64,000 bases of DNA from Echinochloa phyllopogon. Lineage: Eukaryota; Streptophyta; Magnoliopsida; Poales; Poaceae. The stretch is taken from assembly GCA_033239725.1 (NCBI GenBank), contig BTCW01000002.1:11441001-11505000 (forward strand). The letters run 5' to 3'. Under the pieces are notes generated by a model. It was given only the letters and a program-made list of their open reading frames with translations, was not told the origin of the DNA and searched no databases. Below, one piece after another: positions 29,731 to 40,537 of the stretch. Numbering within the stretch: position 1 is the first letter of the stretch; every line of letters begins with the position of its first letter. The translations under genes were made by a program, and so were the position numbers.

Positions 29731-30466
29731 ACGCCGAGAGGTCTTCTCTGTTCACCCCGCAACGCCAACCTACCTCGCCTGGTCGGACGAGACCATCTCC
29801 TTAGGCCGCGAGGACCACCTGGACTACGTCCCGAACCCGGGTTGCTATCCACTTGTCGTCGACCCCGTCATCGGCAACACACGATTCTCCAAAGTGCTGA
29901 TGGACGGGGGCAGCAGTCTCAACATCCTCTACGTCCGCACCTTAGAGCTCATGGGCATCGGCACGAACCAACTGAGGCCAAGCAAGGCGCCGTTCCACGG
30001 CATCGCACCGGGAAAACGGGTCCAACCCCTCGGGCAGATCGACCTACCCGTTTGCTTCGGCACTCCCGACAACTTTCGGAGGGAGACCCTCACCTTCGAG
30101 GTGGTGGGATTCCTAGGAGCGTACCACGTCATCCTCGGGCGTCCGTGCTACGCCAAGTTCATGGCGGTCCCCAACTACGCCTACCTCAAGATGAAGATGC
30201 CGGGGCCAAAGGGTGTCATCACCGTGGGATCGTCGTACGAGCATGCTTACGCGTGTGACGTCGAATGCGTCGAGGGCGCGGAAGCGCTCGCCTACAGCGA
30301 GACCCTGGTGGCGGACTTGGAGAAGATGGCGAACGAGGCCGTCGACTCGGCCAAGAGGCACGCGGGCACCTTCGAGGCTGCAGAGCACACCAAGGCGGTG
30401 CCCCTCGACCCCAATGCCCCCGAGGGCAAGGCGTTGAGGGTTAGCACCACCCTCGACCCCAAATAG
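29615..30466 (+). pseudogene. Aspartic protease of Tat-2
   Basis: Retropepsin-like: VLMDGGSSLNILY active-site segment, QPLGQIDLPVCFGTPDNF, and AYHVILGRPCYAKFMAVPNY. The first residues overlap gag and are not functional. The frame ends at TAG 30464-30466 in CCC AAA TAG GAA, identical in position and context to Tat-1. The reading continues in the same frame to the reverse transcriptase. Confidence 0.85.
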
Positions 30467-31666
30467 GAAGCAGTGCTCGTCGACTTCCTCCGCGCCAACG
30501 CCGACATCTTTGCTTGGAGACCCTCGGACATGCCGGGTATCCCGAGGGAGGTCGCCGAGCACAGCCTCGACATCCAGCCTCACTCCAAGCCGGTGGTACA
30601 GCGACTGCGGCGATTCGACGAGGAAAAGCGCCGCGCCATCGGGGAGGAGGCGCACAAGCTCCTGCAAGCCGGATTCATCAAAGAGGTATTTCACCCGACC
30701 TGACTTGCTAATCCTGTTCTAGTTAAGAAGAAAAACGGAAAATGGCGCATGTGCGTAGATTATACCGGTTTAAACAAAGCATGCCCTAAGGTTCCGTTCC
30801 CTTTGCCTCGAATAGATCAGATAGTAGACTCCACTGCTGGGTGTGAATTGCTATGCTTTCTTGATGCTTGTTCCGTTTATCATCAGATTAGGATGAAAGA
30901 GTCCGACCAGCTCGCGACTTCTTTCATCACCCCGTTTGGCATGTTTTGCTACGTCACTATGCCGTTCGGCCTCCAAAACGCTGGAGCTACATTCCAGCGA
31001 TGTATGCAACACGTTTTCGGAAGCCACATCGGGCGGACCGTTGTGGCATATGTTGACGATATCGTTGTGAAAACCAGAAAGGCGGACGATCTTTTAAACG
31101 ATTTGCAAATCGCATTCGGTTGCCTCCGGGCAAACGGGGTAAAATTAAATCCGGAGAAATGCGTATTCGGGGTGCCGCGAGGCATGCTATTGGGTTTCAT
31201 CGTCTCCCAACAAGGCATCGAACCCAACCTCGAAAAAGTCTCGGCCCTGGAACGGATGGGGCCAATTCGGGACCTCAAGGGGGTACAAAAGGTACTGGGC
31301 TGCCTCGCGGCTCTCAGCAGTTTCATCTCTCGACTTGGTGAAAAGGGCTTACCTTTGTACCGGCTCCTAAAAAAGCACGAACGCTTTTCATGGACCCCCG
31401 AAGCCCAAAAAGCCATCGACGGGCTAAAAGCGTCACTCGCACGCGCACCAATCCTCACGCCGCCACAGAACGGCGAGCCCCTCTACCTATACATGGCTGC
31501 GACAACGCAAGTTGTCAGCGCCGTCATCGTTGTGGAAGGGGCGGAGGAGGGTCACGCTCTGCCGGTCCAGAGGCCGGTGTACTACGTCAGTGAGGTTGCG
31601 ACCGAAACCAAGGCGCGGTACCCACAGATCCAGAAGCTAATCTACGCTGTAGTGCTCGTGCGATGA
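30467..31666 (+). pseudogene. Reverse transcriptase of Tat-2
   Basis: Same frame as the protease. An N-terminal linker (FLRANADIFAWRPSDMPG) leads to TGA 30701-30703 where a Trp codon is expected, then the polymerase: CVDYTGLNKACP, FLDACSVYHQI (a Gly in SGYHQ is Val here), FGLQNAGATFQ, and AYVDDIVVK with both catalytic Asp. Thumb and connection follow to VYYVSEV. TGA at 31664-31666 cuts it before RNase H, where CGA is expected. The motifs suggest an active enzyme before the stops arose. Confidence 0.88.
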
Positions 31667-33727
31667 AAGCTACGGCACTACTTTGAGGCCCACCCGGTCA
31701 CCGTGGTCTCATCTTTCCCTCTGGGGGAGATAGTCCGCAACCCGGACGTCTCGGGTAGGATAGCGAAGTGGTCGATGGAGCTTGTGGGAGAAACTCTCTC
31801 CTACGCGCCACGAAAAGCGATAAAATCGCAAACCTTAGCGGATTTCGTCGCTGAGTGGACCGACATCCAACTTCCACCGCCACAGATCCAAGCCGAATGC
31901 TGGACCATGTACTTCGACGGGTCGGTGATGAAAACCGGGGCAGGCGCGGGCCTCCTCTTCGTCTCACCCCTCGGAGAGCACATCCGGTACGTGGTTCGCT
32001 TGCACTTCCCGGCGTCGAACAACATGACTGAGTATGAAGTCCTCCTCGCCGGGCTCCGCATCGCCATCGACCTCGGCGTCAAACACCTCGACGTCCGGGG
32101 AGATTCTTAGTTGGTCATCGACCAAGTGATGAAGAACGCAAGCTGCCGCGACGAAAAGATGGAGGCATATTGCAATGAGGTTCGCCGCCTCGAGGACAAA
32201 TTCTATGGCCTCGAGCTGAACCATATCGTGCGCAAATACAACGAGGAAGCGGATCAGCTGGCCAAGATCGCGTCGGAGCGAATCACCGTTCCTCCGAACG
32301 TCTTCGCCCGCGACCTCGACCAACCCTCCGTCAACTTCGAACAAAGGGCCGGAGCCCTCAAGACACCCTCGGGGGCTGAGGGGGTCGGGCCCATGGAAGA
32401 GGATCCCTTGAAAGAGGGGCTCGAAGCCCTCGACGTTGAAAATTCTTCGGCTGAGGCCATGGAAATCAACGTGGACACACGACCGCAAGACTGGCGTAGC
32501 CCATACCTCGCGTGGATCAACCGCGGGGAGCTTCCCTCGGACCGGACCGAGGGACGCCGCATCGCCAGAAGGGCCAAGACCTTTGTCTCGGTCGGCGGCG
32601 AGCTGTACAAACGCAGCGCCTCACGGATTCTGCAGCGATGCATCCCCATCCCCGAGGGAAAGCAGTTGATCCGCGACATCCACATCGGGGTGTGCGGACA
32701 CCACGCGGCGCCGCATACCCTCGTGGGTAACGCATTCCGGCAAGGCTTTTACTTGCCTACCGCCGTAGCTGACGCGAACGAAGTCGTGCGCACCTGCGAA
32801 GGGTGCCAATTCTATGCACGAAAGACGCATCTCCCGGCGCACGCCCTACAAACCATCCCTGTAACATGGCCTTTCGCGGTATGGGGGCTAGATCTCGTGG
32901 GGCCTTTCCGCCCAGCGCCCGGGGGCTTCACCCACTTGTTGGTGGCCATCGACAAGTTCTCGAAGTGGATCGAGGTCCGAGCCATCACCAGCATCAGATC
33001 TAAGCAGGCCGTGCTGTTTTTCACCGACATCATCCACTGATTCGGGGTACCCAACTCGATCATCACCGACAACGGCACCCAGTTCACCGGCAGGAAATTC
33101 TTGGAGTTCTGCGACGGCCATCACATTCGCGTAGATTGGTCGGCCGTAGCACATCCACAAACGAACGGCCAAGTAGAACGTGCCAACGGCATGATACTAC
33201 AAGGCCTGAAGCCAAGAATCTTCAACAAGCTAAACAAGTTTGGCCGGAAATGGGTAGCTGAGCTGCCATTGGTGATTTGGAGTCTCAGGACGACCCCAAG
33301 CAGGGCCACAGGCTTCATCCCGTTCTTCCTCGTCTACGGCGCCGAGGCCGTCCTCCCAACAGACTTGGAGTTCGGGTCTCCGAGGCTCAAGGCCTACCAA
33401 GAAGAACAAAACCAGCGGAACCGCGAGAATTCGCTGGACCAGGTGGATGAGGCTCGAGACGTAGCGTTGCTTCATTCGGCACGCTACCAGCAATCACTCC
33501 GGCGGTATCAAGCTCAGAAGGTGCGGCGTCGAGACCTTCACGAAGGGGACCTGGTGCTGAGGCTGCGCCAGGACAATCGAGAGCGCCACAAGCTTACTCC
33601 ACCATGGGAAGGACCATTCATCATCGCCAAGGTCCTCAAGCCTGGCACTTACAAGCTGACAAACGAGAAGGGCGAGGTCTTCACCAACGCCTGGAACATC
33701 AAACAGCTACGTCGCTTCTATCCTTAA
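31667..33727 (+). pseudogene. RNase H and integrase of Tat-2
   Basis: RNase H: MYFDGSV, MTEYEVLL, VRGDS then TAG 32108-32110, EADQLAKIA. Integrase: zinc finger IHIGVCGHHAAPHTL...CEGCQFY, core GLDLVGPF, then TGA 33038-33040 inside the core before the second Asp (ITDNGTQF), and the catalytic Glu kept in NGQVERANG. The C-terminal domain ends NIKQLRRFYP and the natural TAA is at 33725-33727. In contrast to Tat-1, the D-D-E residues are all present, so only nonsense mutations disable it. Confidence 0.88.
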
Positions 33728-34893
33728 AACTCTCAGTATTTCTTGTAATACTTCATGTTCTTAGTCAACAACGATGAAAAGTTTGCGAAAAACATGGAAA
33801 CATTGTTACTAACTACATGAACAATGGGGACTTGGTTCTATTCTCAATAGAGCCAAGCCCCCCTCGGGGGCTGCAGGGGGGTTTACCCCCCCCCCCCCCG
33901 CCCCCTAATCGTCCCAATTTTCAAAAATTGTGCTAAAATTCAAGACGCTTAGAAAGATGCGGGGCGCGAGCTAACTAAAGCTGGAGCCGGCTGAGCCGTG
34001 AGACCGCCTACGCCCTCGAAGGGATACGACATCTTCCTCTCCATTCCATGGCTTAATTACTCGCGGATTCGAAATACCCGGCCAAAATCTCTCCAAGCCA
34101 AGAACAGCACAATAGAACAATTAAAACATGTTGCCAAGCCTTTCCTCCTTAAATCCAGAAAGGTGTAAGCAAGGCACGAGTCTACCGCGGCTGAGAGCCG
34201 GTAGAGTCGTGGGACCGCCTACGCCCCCGAAGGCTACGACATCCCCCTCACCACTGGACGCCAAAATTACTGGTGTTCCTCTGCCGAAACCAATCCAGAG
34301 TTAAGAGGAAGGCACAACACGCCAAACAAATGAAACTTCGGTTGCAAAACCCTAACTAAATCCAAACGTTCTTATTTGTCATACTGCTAACTGTGAAAAT
34401 ACGGGACCAAACTCCCGAAATCACTGCAGGAACTCACGGAGACGGACTCGGCATCCCAGAGATCGCGAGAGGGGTCTGATTTTCCTTCGGTCGAAACCTA
34501 GAAAGCATTATTAATCCTTTCCCCTCAAAGATCGAGGAAGACTAAAAGCAAGGCGTGAGTTACCACAGAGGATAGTTGGCCGGGTCGTGGGACCGCTTAC
34601 GCCCTCGAAAGGCTACGGCGTCCCCCTCGTCGCACAACGCTCAAGTCACTCACGAAAACAAACTCCTTGGCAAAAGTCATTCCTAAATCATGGGAAAAGG
34701 CGCAATTTCGCACAGAAATCTCTCGATACAAATACGAGATCGTGCTAACCCACGAAAAGGTTAGACACAAACATGATTCATTCCTTACACGCCACGAACG
34801 GCGAGATTACGATAAGAAAATACACTCGGCAATAGGCCGTTTTAAAGATACAAAGACTGGAGCCACCCTAACGGGGCTCTTGTACTACTTCAG
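33728..34893. other. Tat-2 3' region with dispersed internal repeats
   Basis: No gene was recognised. A run of C/G lies at 33886-33902. A motif of the form GTGGGACCGCCTACGCCC then CGAAGGCTACGACATCCCCCTC occurs three times, near 33999-34040, 34210-34250 and 34587-34630, each after a GGCTGAGAGCC/GAGTC-like lead, so it is an imperfect long-period repeat. Confidence 0.6.
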
Positions 34894-35323
34894 CTAGCCG
34901 GCCAGCACACTATCGCGAGAAGCAGTTTCCACAGCTTTCTCATCGATTTTCTTCTGGCACCCAGCTAACCGAAGAACCTGGTGGTCGAGCGACTGCGGAA
35001 CGGAGGACGTTGGACCACTTGACCACCCAACAGGGCCCGGCTTCGCGCCCTGCCGTCGATGAGTGCCCTCGCAAGGATGACGGCCGGCGAACGTCATCTG
35101 CTAGGTTCCTAGCGAACGAAGCGCCCGTCGCAACATCCTTGCAGCGCCTCGCCGCCGGCAAGGTCACCGCCTCCCCGATGAGGAGCGCGATGCCCTGCTC
35201 CTTTCCCGCAGCATGCCCACCACCTCTCGTCGACTTTCTTCTGGCATCAATGGCGCGTGCCAAGGTCGAAACCCCGGACCACTCTACTCCCACTCTCGAA
35301 CCCATCGGGAGGATGAAGTTCAT
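34894..35323 (-). pseudogene. Small antisense ORF block in Tat-2, homologous to Tat-1
   Basis: Minus-strand ORF of 127 codons (34940-35323) from ATG at 35321-35323, opposite to gag-pol. It includes LARAIDARRKST, AGKEQGIALLIG and ends VPEENR. A second frame reaching 34894 carries LAGCQKKIDEKAVE. Both sets match the block at 1223-1746 of Tat-1. Unlike in Tat-1, the ATG and the ARAIDARRKS stretch are in one frame here, so this may be the better-preserved version. A TATA box is at 35389-35398. Function and true coding frame are unknown; an untranslated antisense transcript is possible. Confidence 0.5.
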
Positions 35324-35388
35324 GACTTTGCATACTTGACAAACTACACAAGAACCCGGCGATGATCTTCTCCCCCACCTGGACGCCT

Positions 35389-35398
35389 GATTTTATAG
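35389..35398 (-). promoter_or_regulatory. TATA box of the Tat-2 antisense block
   Basis: On the minus strand GTGCCTATAAAATCAGG, about 65 bp upstream of the ATG at 35323. The GCCTATAAA context is the same as at 1164 in Tat-1. Confidence 0.5.
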
Positions 35399-37157
35399 GC
35401 ACCCAGGGGTCGCGACTGTTACTCCCGTGGGTAGATAATCGCGAGATTCTCGCGCGGATGCGAACCGCCAGCCGTATCAAGCGGGCAGCCTTAATCACCT
35501 CTTTGACTCAGCCTGCCCACTTTACGGTTCTTGCGCCCAACAACCCATGAGCAAATCAGCCGTGGCCCAGGTGGACGGACCGGGACGAAGGAAGTCACCC
35601 GAAAGCACCTAGATGGGGAAGCCAGCTCAAGCCACTAATAATTGGGCCCGACCGCGTGGAAAACCATCCCAAGGCGGGCGACCGCGTTTATCCAGTGTGC
35701 GGCAAGGTGAGTCGGTGCGCAGATCGTCGCGTCACCTCAGACCTTACCCGTACATGACGCTTCGTCATAAAAGACGCGCCCGTTCAACCGCGCCATCAAC
35801 AGCGGCCCGACCGCCCGGTCTGGGGAACGCACGCGTCAAATGCGGCCGTGGACTGGGCCGACTGACACATGGGCCAGGCGCGCATGGCGCATCGATGACA
35901 ACCGGGGGCCCCTCCCCTTTTCCCGGGGAATGGCACGCGTGAGCGGCGGCATTTACTGCGGCACGGTAAAATGAAATGACACGGCAGCAGCGCCTGACCG
36001 CCCGTCGCGTCGCCTCCCCCCCCCCCCCCCCCCCCGCGCATGCCAACTCTGCCTAAAAAGGTGCGCCCACTACGCCCACCTCGCCCACTCCGTGCCACGT
36101 CAGCCACGACCGCGCCCGCCAACGGTCGCGCGTAGCCCGCAAACCGAAACGACGAACCACCGAACCGTTGGGTTCCTTCCAAGGTAAGGCAACGACGCCC
36201 CTCTCCCCCGAGGCGTAGGGTGTTACTAATCAGGGGCTCGAAGCCCAGGCCTTGAAAGGGTTCGACGGGCGCCCCAGATTAAGCGATGCGAAGGCTGCCG
36301 GTCACGCTCGACCTACCCTCGAGCCCGCTGCTCGAGGGCGACCCGTACCTTTCGCAAGGCCCCACTGATCAGGAGTACGAAGCCTGGCCCACGAAAGGGT
36401 TCGACAGGCGCTCCGGATCGACAGAGTCAGGGACAATTCGGGCGTGCTCAACGGACTTTACCCCGAACGCGAAGTTTGGGGACGCCCCTGTTGTGTTCAA
36501 GGCCAGACAGAGGCAGCTAGTAGGGGGGATCCCAATGAGGGAGAGCTTTCGCGCCCTCGGACCCTGTCGAAAGGGACCGAGCCCCACCTAGTAAACCTTT
36601 GCAAGCGCTTACATGGACGTGTCTCCGGACCACGAGCCGACTCCCAACGAACGGAGCACGGGCGTCCACTTGAACTACCCGCTAACAGCTCACCGAGGCA
36701 TCCGTGTACGCTGCCCAATTCGAGGGTTGCACGAATGACCTCACCCCCTCTCCCCCGCGAATGGGAAGCGAGGGTCGTAACTCAAAGACAAGAAGCCTCT
36801 CCGACCACCTCCGCTCGGGCCAAGGGCTCGGGGGCTCCTTGCAGCATATCCTCCTCCTCCTATGCGCAAAACGCGTCGAAGCCGTGCAGGGTCCGCCCCC
36901 TGAATTCCGTACAAATCGACATCATCCCCGCAATCCACCACGTCAAATGAGGGAGCGACTAACACAACCTTCGGGAATCAAAGCCCTTGCACGAGTGAAC
37001 TCACTCCTCCAAGGGCTCGGGGGCTACACCCGCGGGTGCGCTCGCGCGCCCCCATGGAAGAACGTGCATAATCAAGAAGGAGTAATCCCCGCAGAAGGCC
37101 CGGGAGCGATCCCACGAACCGTCAGCCTCCGCCCGACTGACCCATAGTCCGGTAGAG
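35399..37157. other. Tat-2 3' untranslated region
   Basis: GC-rich, no gene recognised. It contains a C run at 36017-36036, a doubled CGAAGCC(T/C)GG...AAAGGGTTCGACGGGCG segment near 36239-36272 and 36376-36412, and two extra polypurine-tract-like copies (GCTCGGGGGCT) at 36826-36836 and 37015-37025. Confidence 0.6.
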
Positions 37158-37168
37158 GCTCGGGGGCT
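37158..37168 (+). other. Polypurine tract of Tat-2
   Basis: GCTCGGGGGCT, two bases before the 3' LTR start. The identical 11-mer is the tract of Tat-1. Confidence 0.78.
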
Positions 37169-37170
37169 AC

Positions 37171-38493
37171 TGTCGGGGACAAACCCAGGGGGTCCCCTAA
37201 TCATCGGGGTAATCACCCTCAAAAAACGCTAACCACGGAAGGCCGAATCGCCGGCAGCCCGGAAGGGCCACCAAGGCAACGCGGCCCCTCACAACTCACG
37301 GCCCAAATACAGCCGTCCGAGCTCGCCTGACAAGAGGGCCACGCACCCCCTTAAGCAGGCGAGCAAACTCCGCCTCGCTCGAGGGCCGCGCACTCCCTCG
37401 AGCAAGCGAGCCAACTCTGCCTCGCTCGAGGCCACCTACTAAACGCGGCGCGCCCCAGCGCCCCGCCCGACAACGGCATTTAATGCCCGCCCCATCGGGC
37501 GGGCGCCAAAGTCAAAAGGCGATCTCTCCCCACGCCGCGCTGATGACACTACAGAGCTCGCTGTTCTACCTGTTGCGGTCACTGTACGTCCTCACTGCCA
37601 CTGTGCGGACGCAAGCGGCACTGCGCAAGGCCCTGTGCAGACTTGCAGGCGTCATTCTGCATCACTATTCCACCCGCTCCCGTCTTTTCCCCCGGGTGCA
37701 GCCCTCGAATAGGTATGAAGAACCCTCGAACGAATATATGAGCGGCGACCGAGTGCAGACTCCGGTCAGGCGCGGCCCGGTGATGACGAACGCCGAGTCA
37801 AATCCACCAACTCTCAGCCATTCCCCAGTAAACCGGGCACGCCGCGCACTGTGGTCGACAGCAACCGCCATGCCGACCTCTGTGCCGCCAACTCCCGTCC
37901 TTCCCCACCTGCCACACCCTCGAATCAACCAGCGGCGGGCGGCTGGGCACGGATTACGGCGGCGCCACCCCTCGAAGCACTCCAGGACAAGCGCAGGGAT
38001 GACCGTGACACCCTCAGAAGTCGGAGCTCGCCATAAAACCCCTGCCAGGGTCAAGGACGACCGCACGCCCGGCGCCATGCTCTCCAGTGCGCGCCCCTGT
38101 AGCACACACTACACTTGTACTTGTAAGCCCCTCCCCCCTCTCTCCTTGACCTATAAAAGGAGGAAGGGAGCGACACGGGGACGGGGGGACGGATAGACGA
38201 GCACACACCACCTCGCACGATATTGGCACTCGCCTCAATCGCTTTCACACTCATCTTCAGTGACTTGGAGACTCCTTCTCCTCTCCCTCCTCGCTTGTAG
38301 CCCCCCACTGCAAGCACTCCGGTGCAAGATAGTACAGTGCCCCGAGCGCACTCTGCTGGACGTACGACCTAACGGTCGGAACCAGGATAAACCCTTGTCT
38401 CACCGTGCTAGCTCTTGCATCAACCGTCAGGGGACGGGACACAGTGCATTCTGTGTGGCGCTGAGGATTGGCCGCCCGATCCCAGCACCGACA
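37171..38493 (+). repeat. 3' LTR of Tat-2
   Basis: 1,323 bp, same length as 25901-27223 with about 36 differences. TATA box copy at 38151-38160. Confidence 0.95.
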
Positions 38494-38498
38494 CTTAT
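38494..38498. repeat. Target-site duplication, right (Tat-2)
   Basis: CTTAT, identical to 25896-25900. Confidence 0.95.
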
Positions 38499-39011
38499 CT
38501 TGCTATAGGAGATAAGTAGTTATTGACTAGTGTAGGAGTGGTTCCTAGACTTGCCAGTAACCTTAGTTTCTGCCCGTCGCAACGGAGGTGGTAGCCGTAA
38601 GGTGGTGACAGCCCTTTCGGTCTTCGTAGTCTATCACGTTAGTTCCGGTGTCCTAGGACCCAAGGTTCAGGGTAACCGGCACCCCTTCTCATCCCTTTCT
38701 GTGTGTCGGAGGCTCTGTAGTCCCGAAGCAAGTATCTATCTGTATCTTCTGCTCTGCTCAGTCAATCGGTAGAATACCCTTACCAGACTTGTACCCTCTC
38801 TACCCTCCTACCTCTTCTCTTCTCTCCTTGTTGTTGTCATCCACCTCATCCATTTCATTCATCCACTCCATCTACCTAGGACAACTTAGTTTAGGATTAG
38901 TACACTTCTCGTTCCCCGTGGAAATCGAAACCTTGGAATACTCCTGGGTGAAAGCTTCATCAGTATCCGTCCGCTTGCGGATTTATCTGTAGGCCGTAAG
39001 GAGTGCCAACA
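38499..39011 (+). repeat. Left LTR of Athila-like element, second part
   Basis: Continues the LTR interrupted at 25900 and matches 56072-56583. It ends GAGTGCCAACA. Confidence 0.9.
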
Positions 39012-39018
39012 AGCTTTC

Positions 39019-39037
39019 TGGCGCCGTTGCCGGAGAA
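39019..39037 (+). other. Primer-binding site of Athila-like element
   Basis: TGGCGCCGTTGCCGGAGAA, seven bases after the LTR; a form typical of Athila-type elements. Confidence 0.75.
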
Positions 39038-39099
39038 CGGTAGCTGTTCTGATTCCGAACCCAAGTTGTCTGTGTATCCCACCACCATCCACCATCCAT

Positions 39100-40521
39100 A
39101 TGGATCCTACTCTTACCTTACGCCAACACTCGGCTCCAAAGGGCGCTTGTTTGGAGCCACCACCATCATCACATCCCATATCCACACCCGGCTATGAGCT
39201 ACGCCCCGGCTTCATAGCCATGGTTCGTGAGCAATCGTTCTCAGGAACGAAGGCCGAGAGTCCATACGTGCATTTGCGCGAGTTTGAGCAACTCTGCTCG
39301 TGCCTGACCATTGCGGGCATGACACAAGAGACACTCAAATGGAAGCTATTCCTGTTCTCATTAACGGGAGGAGCGAAGAAATGGTACTCTCTGGCCGTCG
39401 GTACTATGGAAGGGAGTTGGGAAACTCTCAGAGAAAAATTCTGCCTAAATTTCTTCCCAATTTCCAAGGTAGCCAGCCTCCGACTCGAAGTTCTTACCTT
39501 TAAGCAATTAGAGGGAGAGTCGTTAGGAGCTACTTGGGCTCGTTTCAAGCAAATCTTGGCATCCGGACCAGACCTAAGCCTACCAGAACCTGTTGTTTTA
39601 CAACACTTCAGCCTTGGCCTCTGTCCCGTAGCCGCAACTTTCTTGGACTCTGCTTCAAAAGGGTCGTTTTTTCATTTGACTCCTAGTGAAGCGAGGATAG
39701 TCCTGGAGCGCATCCTGGACGACACTCCCTACACTGGAGTCTATGACGAACTCCCTGATGAAGAAGAGAAGCAGCCTAAACCTGAAGAGCCTGTACACCA
39801 ACAATCCAAATCTATCAGCCCTTCCATTCCGTCAGAACCCGATGCTCAATTCGAACCACAACCTTACTCTAGCCTGGACTACTATCCTCCACTCTACACC
39901 ACTCCCTACGATTTTGACGATGGTCTATTCGATGACATCGACTGTGCCATACGTTTCCCACGGGGACAATGTGTAGAGCAAAAGGATCCACTACCCGACA
40001 AGGAAGCACTAGAATATCAAAGAGAGTACTTAGGCCGTCTCTCTGCCATCAAGAGTCGGGAATGGCTAGATGAGGCCGAAGCCTCGACCGAGGTTGTCAA
40101 AATGCCCAAAAGGATCAGAAGCATATTCTATGAAGTTATGGGCAATGACAGAGAAATCGGGTACGGCCCAAGCCTCGGAATCAACATAATCTATAGCTCT
40201 TTGGTGCGAGAGCAACTCCCCGATGAACCATGGTCATTATCTCAGAAACGTCTAAGGTTCACATCGGGAAGGATCCTCGACTATTTAGGGATCTTGCGGG
40301 TCACACCCGTTAAGATTAACGACCCTGAACTTTTCTTGGATTTCCATATCTTTGACCTACCTGAAAATTCCACTTACTCCATCTTTATTGGTAGGCCAAT
40401 CATGAAAATACTAGAAAATTCACCAATAATCCAGCTAGAGCTTAGGATCGGAGAAGAACTCGTCCCAGTCTCTTATTCTTATTCCTTGAATACCCCCAAT
40501 AGAGACAGATCCCGATCCTGA
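39100..40521 (+). CDS. Gag of Athila-like element
   Basis: 473 codons from ATG 39100, uninterrupted. The gag domain lies near residues 40-190: GYELRPGFIAMV, FEQLCSCL, LFLFSLTGGAKKWYSL, FCLNFFPISKVASLR, FKQLEGESLGATWARF and LQHFSLGL. An acidic, Pro-rich linker follows. A C-terminal part (MGNDREIGYGPSLGIN...FIGRPIMKILEN) looks like a retropepsin fold without a visible catalytic D-S/T-G. Such Gag proteins form the particle. The ORF is the best kept in the nest although the element is otherwise defective, which fits a non-autonomous family moved by a partner element (inference). Confidence 0.8.
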   Translation: MDPTLTLRQHSAPKGACLEPPPSSHPISTPGYELRPGFIAMVREQSFSGTKAESPYVHLREFEQLCSCLTIAGMTQETLKWKLFLFSLTGGAKKWYSLAVGTMEGSWETLREKFCLNFFPISKVASLRLEVLTFKQLEGESLGATWARFKQILASGPDLSLPEPVVLQHFSLGLCPVAATFLDSASKGSFFHLTPSEARIVLERILDDTPYTGVYDELPDEEEKQPKPEEPVHQQSKSISPSIPSEPDAQFEPQPYSSLDYYPPLYTTPYDFDDGLFDDIDCAIRFPRGQCVEQKDPLPDKEALEYQREYLGRLSAIKSREWLDEAEASTEVVKMPKRIRSIFYEVMGNDREIGYGPSLGINIIYSSLVREQLPDEPWSLSQKRLRFTSGRILDYLGILRVTPVKINDPELFLDFHIFDLPENSTYSIFIGRPIMKILENSPIIQLELRIGEELVPVSYSYSLNTPNRDRSRS

Positions 40522-40537
40522 GCCAATAGAGGAGGTC

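Larger units (their letters stand above)
25901..38493 (+). mobile_element. Complete Tat-lineage Gypsy element (Tat-2)
   Basis: 12,593 bp, plus strand, with a perfect CTTAT duplication and two LTRs of exactly 1,323 bp each. I count about 36 LTR differences (2.7%), so about a million years by usual grass rates (inference). The gag frame and the pol frame are each continuous except for stop codons, nearly all explained by C-to-T or G-to-A change. Between integrase and 3' LTR lies 3.4 kb with the antisense block shared with Tat-1, but not the large seven-exon gene. Confidence 0.95.
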
